In this document: positions 45,701 through 53,686 of the stretch, in pieces
Numbering within the stretch: position 1 is the stretch's first letter
Layout of the letters: every line of letters starts with the position of its first letter
Assembly (NCBI RefSeq): GCF_040436315.1
Contig: NZ_AP031572.1
Span: 1,488,001 to 1,552,000, forward strand
Length of the DNA: 64,000 nt
Source: Synechocystis sp. LKSZ1
Lineage (GTDB): Bacteria; Cyanobacteriota; Cyanobacteriia; Cyanobacteriales; Microcystaceae
Direction of reading: 5' to 3'
Translations under genes and position numbers: made by a program
Notes under the pieces: generated by a model
Seen by the model: only the letters and a program-made list of their open reading frames with translations
The model's database searches: none
Told to the model about the DNA's origin: nothing

Positions 45701-46104
45701 CCGGCAGTTGCAGTTCTCCCCAGCGTCAGGGGAATTGCTGGGCCCTGGGAAAAGTTTCTCAGGAGCAGTTGGGTTGGTTGTATCGTCAGGCATTTTTAGT
45801 CTTAATTCCCCTCACCAGCGGCACCGGCATGTCGGTGAAAACCATTGAGGCCATGGCCTACGGCAAAGTGATTTTAGGAACGAGTATTGCCTTTCGGGGC
45901 TATCCGGTAACAGCAGGGTTAAACTGCCTCATTTGTGATACCTTGGATGACTATCCTGCCCGGATTCAGCAAATTTTTAGCCAACCCGAGGCTTACCAAG
46001 GCCTGGGGCAACAGGCCCAGCAATTTGCCCAGGGCTACGACTACCGCCACCTCTACCAGGGCTATGGAGATTTAATCCTTGATTTAATCGCCCGGCCAAC
46101 CTAG
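42727..46104 (+). CDS. Giant multidomain GT-B glycosyltransferase (1125 aa)
   Basis: I see three glycosyltransferase-like modules in this 1125-residue protein. Residues 1-480: a GT-B unit with HLVYLGDARSEKGYQHLPAL and the donor site ADLVVLPYDPQSYQRTSGVL followed by TEALAAGKPVV. Residues about 490-700: a weaker unit starting ALLFVIALESIRALEPIL with no clear donor motif. Residues about 705-1125: a second full GT4 unit starting LKIAVLYPWGDLPERQSGAS and ending in FVGSQHSPNLEAVEQL and GTGMSVKTIEAMAYGKVI. Such chains may build a short oligosaccharide with one protein. It heads a four-gene plus-strand module of glycan genes. Confidence 0.85.
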   Translation: MHKFIVIDHSLRDLQGHHYECSLSIAEAAQRAGYDPLILAHRQFNSSPTPDSIPIMPVFEVDWLNQTGGQESSQTVAVEESVISWWQDWAQTAQGAKFREKLQGSRERLGLWWQKDREALKAIPFSHLTVGLLKTLWGGLRFAGQSLRPTQQEVGPTGTQTLPYCSFGQSLAEILPSLGLTAQDQVFIHTIGIEQLEELFIFLQGQAREALPLFHILLRRDPDEPLVLNAPGLGLTGCLQTYYSSQLWPSKIRFYTDTEDLVRNHEALSPIRLGQIPIPFRQEKLSLTPEPDPAQPIHLVYLGDARSEKGYQHLPALVAQLWDDYLQPGKVRFTIQSNYNVQGGEPGILAAKISLAQYPRAKVQLIEAPLTPEDYYQLLVSADLVVLPYDPQSYQRTSGVLTEALAAGKPVVVPAGSWLAQQVDDQRGRIYVHPGKLPQAVISALDNLTDLTEAAQAYAPQWRQQQSPDRLLQILLRPEPEPESRIPALLFVIALESIRALEPILRYWGQRGYRLFVLVYGPESTVSVEKARWGQTLKRLGVTYCHWLSFPTDSPLGQGWFQDWQAWQQVAFPQNWQALGPDFICLDNPLCWAGLEQVNVGHPVLITIQTVQSYCYAQQHQREINPQELAAEIAVLQKARVLLPTSPVLAEKLAELTGHSQIYPLRSHQQSIPAQRNLEQAFIQQQLNQILPLVLPEKALTSPIAIPKKSQGLKIAVLYPWGDLPERQSGASQRTGLMVDYLQEQGFEVSVFSIGERPAGWHNQVYFEYHRPQFDQAPLVQNVYQQAYQTWQAAQEFKQNHHLKTQVDRETSEETRHWLPWIYYSFRHDPHFQAWLEAIIAEADAVILEYPFWGALVGPMCQRQGRPLILTAHDVLAKQLAATSALAPIALYEELQALKLANAVITLSPLDQAFFADWGLTSLCIPIGIDYAQIQQSEALEPDLFDSLASQRDWRKPFCLFVGSQHSPNLEAVEQLKNWSQAGGQTWDIVIAGSCSSPQRQGNCWALGKVSQEQLGWLYRQAFLVLIPLTSGTGMSVKTIEAMAYGKVILGTSIAFRGYPVTAGLNCLICDTLDDYPARIQQIFSQPEAYQGLGQQAQQFAQGYDYRHLYQGYGDLILDLIARPT

Positions 46105-46164
46105 GAATTCTTGTTTCTGCGGTCATGCCGCCCTTGTTGATTTATTGTACTGATACCAATATTT

Positions 46165-49100
46165 ATGAAAGTTCTGATTGCAGATTTTGACCTCTTTGCG
46201 AAGGTCGGCGGTGGCCAAACATTTTACCGAAACCTGATTCTTAAAAATCCTGAGATTAATTTCTATTACATTGCCCACAAGGAAGCCAGGGATATTCAGC
46301 GGCCTGCTAATGTCCAGGCCATTCCCTACCAAGAAATCCATTTTCTGGCAGACTTTAAGAACTTTTTTGATGTGACACCGCCCAAGTGGGTCTATCGTTC
46401 CTTTGTCCGGGCCAGCAATATCGCCGCTTCGGTGGCCGGCATGCAGTTTGATGTGGTGGATTGCCCTGATTACGAACAATGGGGCCTGTTCCTACCGGCG
46501 GCCCTGGGCTACTACCGAGTGGAACACCAGAAAGTGGCCCTGTCCATGCATGGCGTTATTTCCACCACTCTGAAACTGGATTGGTTCACCTACGGCCAGG
46601 AAAATATTCCCCTCGACCTCGAAGAAAGCAAACAGTACAACACCGTTGATCTCCGCTACGGCATTAGCAAAAGCTATTTAGAGGAATGGCATCAGCAGAG
46701 TCCGTTACCTTCCCATTATTACCATCCCCTCCACTTTTTTGATCTGCCGAAGCCGACCCAGGCCATTCCCAAGACGGAACCGCCCCAGCTAACCTTTATC
46801 GGCCGCACGGAAAAACGTAAGGGGCCAGATATTTTTATTGACCTGGCCTGGTGGTTGCCAAAAACTCATTACAGCCAAGCGACGATCATTGGTCCCCATA
46901 GTTTTGATGAAACCGGCACGATTTCCTCGGAATCTTTTCTGCGGAAGATGTTGCAGAATCGTTCGGATCTCGTGCAACTATTACCACCCCAAAGCCCCAA
47001 TGAATTGCTGGCCCGCTTTGCCCAGAAAACCGTTACCTTTGTGCCCTCCCGCTACGATACCCTGAACCTGGTAGCCCTGGAATCTCTCTTTGCGGGTTGT
47101 CCAACGGTGATTGGCAGTGGGGCCGGGGTTTGTCGCTTACTGGAAGAAGATTTCCCCCAAATTCCCTTCGTTAAGCTGGATATCGAGAATATTTACGCTT
47201 CTTTGCCGAAAATTCAATACATACTAGAGCACTATGAGGACTACCGTCGCCACCTTGTTGAAAGCTTAAATCAACTGGCTTTCCATCCCCAAGGCCCGGA
47301 CATTCAGCACATCTATGAGCAACCCGGCCAGTACAATCCTGAGGTGCGGGAAGAATTGCAGATTTGGTACGATCAATTAATTAGCTATTGGCAATCCCTC
47401 CAAGGCGGCTTTAGTCTGAGTCAACTGCCTCCCGTTAAGGCATTGAAAACCAGTCTTAAACCCTCCCTCAAACAACTCAAGCAAAACCTCAAACAAACGA
47501 AGGGAAATCTGCAACGGCAACTGACCCGGCCCTTGAGCGAGGCCCAAACCTTCCAGACGATCAAGGCCCCTTTTCTACTGAAAAAATACAAGGAAACCTT
47601 TAATTTTGGGGAACAGACCCGTAAAGATTTGGCCTACAAAATTCAGCAGTGTTGGCGCGTGGGGTCGGAATACGAAACGGAGTTTCAGGGGATACGGGGC
47701 AAACTAAGCACGAATTATCGTATTGATCGAGTACGGCTCTGGCGGGAAGCGGCACGGGTGGAGGAATTGCGGGGCAATACCCTAGTGACAGCGACCTATA
47801 AGCTCCGGGCCATGCGGGCCCTAGGCCGGGATCAATTTGGAGATTTGCCTTTTGTATTGAGAACGCTCCAGGAAAAGAACTTCCCCAAGGAGGCCCAGGC
47901 CGTGGCGGCTCTCTACGGTCAATCCGCTGAGCGGGAAGAGCGGTGTTTCCAACTAATGGAACAGGCCCGTCTGGATAGCCTCACCAATCCCGCCGATGAC
48001 CAGTACGAGATCTGGGATGACCGTCGGGGCCAGGGGGATTATCGGGCCACCATTATCGTCTCCCTCTACAATGCCGAAGCAAAATTGGCCTATTTTTTGA
48101 AAACCCTCCAGCATCAGACCCTGATCCGGCGGGGAGAAGCGGAGGTGATTCTCGTCGATAGTGGTTCTCCGACAGGAGAATATCGCGTTTTTCAGGAATT
48201 GGCCCCCCAATTGGGCTATCCCCTACTCTACGTCCGCTCCTTTCAACGGGAAACGATTCAAAGCGCCTGGAATCGTGGCATTAAGCTGGCCCGTTCTCCC
48301 TACCTGGCCTTTTTGGGGGTGGACGAAACCATCCTGCCGGATTGCCTGGAAATCCTAGCGGGGGAGCTGGATCGCGACCCGGCCCTGGATTGGGTGATTG
48401 GCCATAGCCTAGTGACCAACGTGGACTTGCGGGGCAGTTGGGTTAACGATGTGATGACCTACGACCGCACCGGCTACGAGCAGGATTTGGTGTACCTAGA
48501 GACCTGTTATCTTTCTTGGGTCGGGGCCTTGTATCGCAAGTCCATTCATGACCGCTTTGGCTACTACGACCAGAGTTTTCGCGGGGCCGGTGATACGGAA
48601 TTTAAGAGCCGGGTCATGCCCTTCATCCAAAGCAAAGTGGTGGATAAAACCCTGGGCCTGTTTTGGAACTATCCCGACGAGCGCACCACCCAAAGCCCCA
48701 ACGCCGAAATCGAGGATATGCGGGCCTGGTATCTGCACCGAACCTTAGCGGGGGTTCGCTATGCCTTCCAGCACCGTAGTCCTGAGGAGGTCGAGAACCT
48801 CATGTACCATTGCCTGGGCTATCGCAAGTCCTACTGTCGCCATACCAGTACAGACTTTGACCATGCGGTCAATCTGGGACGCTACCTGCAAAGCGTTGAG
48901 CCAAATTCTCCAGCCCTGCGTTTGTTGCCCGGCATTGAGGCCCTAAACCAAGCCTATCAGGCCCTGGATTGGCTGCCTAAATTGAGTCGCTTTTCGCCGC
49001 TGAAATTAATGCTGGATACCCGCCAACTAGTTAGTCAAATTCAAGCGGAGCATCAGGCCTTGTGGCCCACAGAGCGGCAGGCCCAGCAGCCAAGCTACAA

Positions 49101-49173
49101 AATTTTCAACGACAACCGCCACGAACAACATTCCTTCCTGTGGTTTACTGATATTGCCGAGGTGAAAAAATAA
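46165..49173 (+). CDS. GT4-GT2 fusion glycosyltransferase (1002 aa)
   Basis: Residues 1-400 of this 1002-residue protein form a GT4 enzyme: MKVLIADFDLFAKVGGGQTF at the start, LTFIGRTEKRKGPDIFIDLA, and the donor site TFVPSRYDTLNLVALESLF. A Lys/Gln-rich linker (about 425-470, many KQLKQNLKQ-like repeats) and a helical stretch join it to a GT2 domain (about 620-850) with TIIVSLYNAEAKLAYFLKTL, VILVDSGSPTGEYRVF and FLGVDETILPDCL in place of a standard DXD. Two transferases in one chain suggest consecutive steps. It starts 60 bases after the 1125-residue enzyme and ends four bases before the FkbM gene. Confidence 0.87.
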   Translation: MKVLIADFDLFAKVGGGQTFYRNLILKNPEINFYYIAHKEARDIQRPANVQAIPYQEIHFLADFKNFFDVTPPKWVYRSFVRASNIAASVAGMQFDVVDCPDYEQWGLFLPAALGYYRVEHQKVALSMHGVISTTLKLDWFTYGQENIPLDLEESKQYNTVDLRYGISKSYLEEWHQQSPLPSHYYHPLHFFDLPKPTQAIPKTEPPQLTFIGRTEKRKGPDIFIDLAWWLPKTHYSQATIIGPHSFDETGTISSESFLRKMLQNRSDLVQLLPPQSPNELLARFAQKTVTFVPSRYDTLNLVALESLFAGCPTVIGSGAGVCRLLEEDFPQIPFVKLDIENIYASLPKIQYILEHYEDYRRHLVESLNQLAFHPQGPDIQHIYEQPGQYNPEVREELQIWYDQLISYWQSLQGGFSLSQLPPVKALKTSLKPSLKQLKQNLKQTKGNLQRQLTRPLSEAQTFQTIKAPFLLKKYKETFNFGEQTRKDLAYKIQQCWRVGSEYETEFQGIRGKLSTNYRIDRVRLWREAARVEELRGNTLVTATYKLRAMRALGRDQFGDLPFVLRTLQEKNFPKEAQAVAALYGQSAEREERCFQLMEQARLDSLTNPADDQYEIWDDRRGQGDYRATIIVSLYNAEAKLAYFLKTLQHQTLIRRGEAEVILVDSGSPTGEYRVFQELAPQLGYPLLYVRSFQRETIQSAWNRGIKLARSPYLAFLGVDETILPDCLEILAGELDRDPALDWVIGHSLVTNVDLRGSWVNDVMTYDRTGYEQDLVYLETCYLSWVGALYRKSIHDRFGYYDQSFRGAGDTEFKSRVMPFIQSKVVDKTLGLFWNYPDERTTQSPNAEIEDMRAWYLHRTLAGVRYAFQHRSPEEVENLMYHCLGYRKSYCRHTSTDFDHAVNLGRYLQSVEPNSPALRLLPGIEALNQAYQALDWLPKLSRFSPLKLMLDTRQLVSQIQAEHQALWPTERQAQQPSYKIFNDNRHEQHSFLWFTDIAEVKK

Positions 49174-49177
49174 GCGG

Positions 49178-50338
49178 ATGTTCAATCAGCTCAAGGACAA
49201 ACTGAAATTGAAATTGGCCAAGATTCTGGCCCCGGAAATTGACAAAAAACTACGGGTCGAGGAAAAACTAGCCAGCGTGACCCTCTACGGCATTGCCCCT
49301 TGGTACCAGGAAAATCTCTGGGAACCACCGGTACAGATCGCCCTGCGGGATCTCTGCAAACCCGGTGATGTGGTCTTTGATGTCGGGGCCAATTTTGCGG
49401 GCCTAACTACGGTGATGTCGCGAATGGTGGGCCCGAGAGGCGTCGTCTGTGCCTTTGAGGCCAGCCCTCGGATTGTCGATAAAACCCAGCGTAATTTGGT
49501 GTTGAGTGGTTGCCATAACGTCCAATTATTTCACCAGGCCGTCTATCACACCTCAGGCCAGACGGTCAAGATTTACCTTGGTAGCCATCTCAACGACAGC
49601 ATCTACAGCGAGCATGGCCAGGGGTCGGCCTACGAAGTCAAGACCATCGCCCTGGATGATTTTGTCGGCCATACTCAGCTCGCGCCCAATCTGGTCAAGA
49701 TGGACATTGAAGGGGCCGAATTTGATGCCCTGCAAGGATTTGAAGTCACCCTCAAGGCCGCTAAACCCCACTTAATCCTCGAAACTCAACGGGATGACCG
49801 GCGCTGTCTCGACTTTCTGCGGCAGTTAGGCTACCGGGCCATCGACCTCAACACCTACCGAGAAATTCAGACCCCCGATGATTATCCTCAGGGGGCCGAT
49901 ATTCGTAATAACCTCTATATCCACAGTGACCGCCTGGGAGAAACACCCTACCAATCGCCCTTTGACCTCCGGCCCCATACGGAACTGACCACTGCGGATT
50001 TTAGCCAACGGGCCAATGGTTCGACCTATTTAACCAAAACCCTGGTACTAGACAAAGGACGCTACCTGATCGACCTCGACTTTACGGCCCAGGGCCAACA
50101 AAATGACCTGATGTGCGGTGTCAAAATTGGCGAAAAGGTAATTTTTCGTTACCACGGCTTTAGCCAACTACTGGCTTCCAGCTACCGGGATTGGGTGATT
50201 GACCTGCCGGAAACCAGCCAAATCACGCTCTATTTTGAATTTCAGCACGGCACCAGCGACCCGACTCTGACAGTGGAGGGGGCCAAAATTACCGAAATCA
50301 CCAACTTCAAAACCCTGTCTTCGGCCCTCTACGTCTAA
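49178..50338 (+). CDS. FkbM family methyltransferase with extra C-terminal domain
   Basis: Residues 55-245 are the FkbM methyltransferase: VVFDVGANFAGLTTVMSRMV (SAM loop), VVCAFEASPRIVDKTQRNL, and LVKMDIEGAEFDALQGFEV, the family hallmark. Residues about 265-386 add a beta-rich domain (LVLDKGRYLIDLDFTAQGQQ; WVIDLPETSQITLYFEFQ) that I cannot name; it looks like a small beta-sandwich. FkbM enzymes usually end soon after the catalytic domain, so this addition is notable. It is tightly spaced in the giant-glycosyltransferase module and probably methylates that glycan. Confidence 0.85.
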   Translation: MFNQLKDKLKLKLAKILAPEIDKKLRVEEKLASVTLYGIAPWYQENLWEPPVQIALRDLCKPGDVVFDVGANFAGLTTVMSRMVGPRGVVCAFEASPRIVDKTQRNLVLSGCHNVQLFHQAVYHTSGQTVKIYLGSHLNDSIYSEHGQGSAYEVKTIALDDFVGHTQLAPNLVKMDIEGAEFDALQGFEVTLKAAKPHLILETQRDDRRCLDFLRQLGYRAIDLNTYREIQTPDDYPQGADIRNNLYIHSDRLGETPYQSPFDLRPHTELTTADFSQRANGSTYLTKTLVLDKGRYLIDLDFTAQGQQNDLMCGVKIGEKVIFRYHGFSQLLASSYRDWVIDLPETSQITLYFEFQHGTSDPTLTVEGAKITEITNFKTLSSALYV

Positions 50339-50366
50339 ATTTTTTATTTTCCCCTACTAAAATTCC

Positions 50367-52193
50367 ATGCTAGTCCCCCTCCTCAGCTTTGGTTTTGGCC
50401 TTGTCCTCGCCATCGTAACCGTGTTGATCTACCGGGGGTCTAGTCGGCTGAGTGGCCCGGTTCTCCTCGACAATCTAATGGGGGATGTGGTCTTTCTCTG
50501 GGGCAATAGTCTGGTGGCCCTGGCGGCCATGCTAGGGGTGGCGGGCTACTGGAATGTTTTTAATGGCAATGACCTCCGCTTGGGCCGTACTTTTCTCTTG
50601 CTCCTTGGTATTCTCTTGAGTGGCTTGGCGGTGCTGAATCGCTTAGACGAGCAGAACCCTCTGCGGCGCTTGCCTCTGCTGGCCTGGATCAAGACCCTAG
50701 ATAGCCTAAAGGTCATTTGCTACCTGCTCACTGGCCTGGCCGCGGTGGCCCTCTTTTTAATTTTTCTGATTGCCTTCTTTGACTATAACTACGGCGGGGA
50801 TGCCTTCATGTACCACGTCCCCTTTGCCGCTCGGCTCTGGGGCATCATCACGCCGAAACAATACACCTTTGAATACTTCACAGAAAATCGCTTTCTGGGC
50901 TTTCCCCTGCTAGCCAATTGGCTCCAGGGCCTGTTTTGGGTGATTTTTCAGCGCATTGAAGCGACGAACTTGGTGGCCTACAGCAGTTTACTCATTTTCC
51001 TGGTCTATCTCGTCCGAGTGGCCCAAATTCCTTTTTATCTGGCTACTCTGTCACTGCTGGCCATCCCCATGGTTTACATGCACGCGGCGCGGAGCTACAT
51101 CGACCTGCCGGGCAACGTAGGCATTGCCATTCTGATTTTGACCCTCTATTTTCTCTACGCCCAGAAATTGGCCCTGACGCCCCAAATCCTGCTGATTCTG
51201 TTCCTGGCGGCCTTTTCTGCGGCCAACATCAAGCTCCAGCTTATTCCCATTGTTTTCCTGCTGGTATTGACGGCCCTGCCGTTGATCCTACGCCACTATT
51301 GGCAGCCGGAGCTTGACCGGGCCAGCAATCTCAAAACCACTGCTAAGGTAGTTGGACTGGGAGTTCTGGCTAGTCTGTTGATTTTTTTCACCCCGATCAA
51401 GAATATCCTGCTGTACCAAAATCCGGTTTATCCCGTCAAAATTACCTTAGCGGGCCGGGTACTGAACCACACAGAAGAATCTCCCAACTTCATGCACCCC
51501 CATATTCGTCAACTGCCGCCGCCGTTGCGTTGGGGCCGCTCTGTATTAGAAATTGATGCCTTTGATGCCCGTCGGCCCTGGCCCTGGACGCTAGCCATGG
51601 ATTTCATTTCCTGGAATGAGGAGCGCTTTGGCATGGGGGGCTATTTCGGGGCCTACGTGGTCTTTAACTTAGTCCTGTTTGGGGTTCTCTGTGGGCGCGA
51701 TTGGGGCCGGGACAGTCAATTGCGTCTGTTGTTTTTAGGGGCCATGACGGGGGTTACGGTCTGGATGCCCCAGTCCTACGAACTTAGATACTATATGTAT
51801 TGGATGATAGTACTGGTTTCCCTCAACACGTATCAAGTCTGCCAGGTGGCGCAGGCTCGACCGGGATGGCGCAATCCTTTTAAGCCGGAATACTTTGGCT
51901 TGGTGGCCCTGGTGTTTATCCTGATCTTTGTGCAAAAAACCAATAAATTCTTTAGCTATCCGGCCTTTCAGCCCCTAGCCCAGCAAATTCGAGACAATAG
52001 CTGGATGGTAGAGCCGAAAATTTTTAACCAAATTAAGGACGGCGACAAAATTTGCCTGGTGGGGAAGGCCCCCCATTCTTTCTTTTATAGTGCTTATTTT
52101 CATCCTGGACGCAACTACCAACTCCGCAGTGAATTTAACTTGGAAGATCAACGGATGAAGGATACTTGCCAGGGCTGGAAAATTCTACGCTGA
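50367..52193 (+). CDS. GT-C-like multi-span membrane protein
   Basis: This 608-residue protein has about twelve hydrophobic segments. A short acidic loop after the early spans reads FFDYNYGGDAFMYHVPFAAR (about 131-150), in the position where GT-C enzymes keep catalytic Asp residues, and the C-terminal 90 residues are polar and probably outside the membrane. GT-C enzymes use polyprenyl-phosphate sugars, which the DPM-like GT2 at 15886-16662 might supply. It closes the four-gene module and lies 29 bases after the FkbM gene. The exact family is uncertain; a Wzy-like role is the alternative. Confidence 0.65.
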   Translation: MLVPLLSFGFGLVLAIVTVLIYRGSSRLSGPVLLDNLMGDVVFLWGNSLVALAAMLGVAGYWNVFNGNDLRLGRTFLLLLGILLSGLAVLNRLDEQNPLRRLPLLAWIKTLDSLKVICYLLTGLAAVALFLIFLIAFFDYNYGGDAFMYHVPFAARLWGIITPKQYTFEYFTENRFLGFPLLANWLQGLFWVIFQRIEATNLVAYSSLLIFLVYLVRVAQIPFYLATLSLLAIPMVYMHAARSYIDLPGNVGIAILILTLYFLYAQKLALTPQILLILFLAAFSAANIKLQLIPIVFLLVLTALPLILRHYWQPELDRASNLKTTAKVVGLGVLASLLIFFTPIKNILLYQNPVYPVKITLAGRVLNHTEESPNFMHPHIRQLPPPLRWGRSVLEIDAFDARRPWPWTLAMDFISWNEERFGMGGYFGAYVVFNLVLFGVLCGRDWGRDSQLRLLFLGAMTGVTVWMPQSYELRYYMYWMIVLVSLNTYQVCQVAQARPGWRNPFKPEYFGLVALVFILIFVQKTNKFFSYPAFQPLAQQIRDNSWMVEPKIFNQIKDGDKICLVGKAPHSFFYSAYFHPGRNYQLRSEFNLEDQRMKDTCQGWKILR

Positions 52194-52281
52194 TAAACTT
52201 TCTTTAACAGGTCGCGCTCCGAACAAAAAGCCTGGGTTATGGTTGGAAAGCAAGCTAGCGGCTAGTTTAGGCCCGAAAGTC

Positions 52282-53529
52282 ATGACCTCGTTACATCATC
52301 AAATTGTTGTTATTGGCGGCGGTGCGGCAGGTATCACCGTTACAGCCCAATTGTTAAAGCAAGACCATCGTCTTGATATTGCCATTATTGAACCCTCGGA
52401 TAAGCATTACTACCAACCCGCCTGGACGTTGGTCGGCGGCGGAGCCTATGCGATGGAGGCCACGGTCAAAGCTGAAAAAGATTGTATTCCCAGTGGGGCC
52501 CAGTGGATCAAGGCCAGCGTGGAAAGCCTCAACCCCGACCAAAATAGCGTCACCACCCAGGATGGCCGCACCATTAGCTACGATTACCTGGTGATCTGCC
52601 CCGGTATTCAGATCGATTGGCATTTGATTCCCGGCCTGCAAGAGGCCCTGGGTAAAAATGGGGTTACTAGCAACTACGACCGGCGTTATGCCCCCTACAC
52701 CTGGGAACTCCTCCGCAATTTTAAAGGGGGAACGGCCCTGTTTACTTTCCCAGCTACGCCGATTAAATGTGCCGGTGCGCCCCAAAAAATTATGTACCTG
52801 GCCGATGAAACCTTCCGGCGCAATGGCGTGCGGGATAAGACCCAGATTATTTACGGGGTCGCCGTGGCCAAGATTTTTGGCGTTCCAGGCTATTGCGAGG
52901 CCCTGGAAAAAGTGGCAGCGGGTAAGGAGATTGATGTCCGCTATCGCCATAACCTCAAGGCCATTAAACCGGAAAGTCGAGAAGCCGTCTTTGCCGTCAC
53001 CACGGATACGGGCCTGGAAGACGTAACCATTCCCTACGACTTCCTGCATGTGGCCCCGCCCATGAGTGCGCCAGATTTTATTAAAAATAGTGCGGTGGCA
53101 GTGCCCGATGGCCCTGGTAAGGGCTGGGTAGATGTCCATAAATTTACCCTCCAACACAACCGCTATCCCAATATTTTCAGCTTGGGGGATGCGTCTTCCT
53201 TGCCCACTTCCCGCACGGCGGCGGCGATTCGTCAGCAGGCCCCGGTGGTCGTCAAAAATTTGCTGGCCCTGATTCAGTCCCAAACGCCCCAGGGCCAGTA
53301 CGGCGGTTATACCTGTTGTCCCCTGGTGACGGGCTACGGCAAAACGATCATGGCCGAGTTTGATTACGACAATAAACCAAAATCGAGCTTTCCCTTTGAT
53401 CCCACCCAGGAACGCTGGAGCATGTGGTTGGTGAAACGCTATGTCCTCCCCTGGCTCTACTGGAATCGGATGCTGAAGGGAGAATCCTTTGAACCGGATC
53501 GCTGGAAACCCCTGCTGGGCAAGGCCTAG
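52282..53529 (+). CDS. sqr: Sulfide:quinone oxidoreductase, type II (SQOR-like)
   Basis: The product has 415 residues from the ATG at 52282 (a TTG 13 codons earlier is rejected). It is an FAD protein that oxidises sulfide and passes electrons to quinone at the membrane surface. IVVIGGGAAGITVTAQLLK binds FAD; PATPIKCAGAPQKIMYL and YGGYTCCPLVTGYGKTIM hold the two redox cysteines in the settings typical of mitochondrial-type SQOR; NIFSLGDASSLPTSRTAAA is the second FAD site. The amphipathic C-terminus (WLVKRYVLPWLYWNRML) fits membrane binding. No persulfide dioxygenase or ArsR-type regulator gene is nearby. Confidence 0.9.
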   Translation: MTSLHHQIVVIGGGAAGITVTAQLLKQDHRLDIAIIEPSDKHYYQPAWTLVGGGAYAMEATVKAEKDCIPSGAQWIKASVESLNPDQNSVTTQDGRTISYDYLVICPGIQIDWHLIPGLQEALGKNGVTSNYDRRYAPYTWELLRNFKGGTALFTFPATPIKCAGAPQKIMYLADETFRRNGVRDKTQIIYGVAVAKIFGVPGYCEALEKVAAGKEIDVRYRHNLKAIKPESREAVFAVTTDTGLEDVTIPYDFLHVAPPMSAPDFIKNSAVAVPDGPGKGWVDVHKFTLQHNRYPNIFSLGDASSLPTSRTAAAIRQQAPVVVKNLLALIQSQTPQGQYGGYTCCPLVTGYGKTIMAEFDYDNKPKSSFPFDPTQERWSMWLVKRYVLPWLYWNRMLKGESFEPDRWKPLLGKA

Positions 53530-53576
53530 TTTTAGCCATCATCCCCTCCCCCGTCCAGCAACAATGACAGAATTTT

Positions 53577-53606
53577 ACCCCTCCTCCGTCGGCAGGGGTG
53601 GGGTCT
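53577..53606. repeat. GC-rich intergenic repeat with small hairpin
   Basis: ACCCCT (53577-53582) pairs with AGGGGT (53594-53599) across CCTCCGTCGGC, followed by GGGGTCTC. A related block (CCCTCCGCCAGCGGCAC...GGGGAC...TGGGGTC) lies after the FAD oxidoreductase gene at 55502-55547. The two look like degenerate members of one small intergenic repeat family on either side of that gene. No T-run, so a poor terminator. Confidence 0.35.
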
Positions 53607-53686
53607 CTGATGTCGTTGGGCCTGAGCGGCTGGGTCTCAATGCTGTTTGAAACAGTCCTAAAACAATACGCTTAATTCATTCGTCT

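Noticed and set aside
52354-53283. 309-codon open frame on the minus strand opposite the sulfide:quinone oxidoreductase gene.
   Set aside because: It has no recognisable motif and unnatural composition (very rich in Gly and His), while the plus-strand frame has all SQOR motifs. It is a shadow of codon bias.
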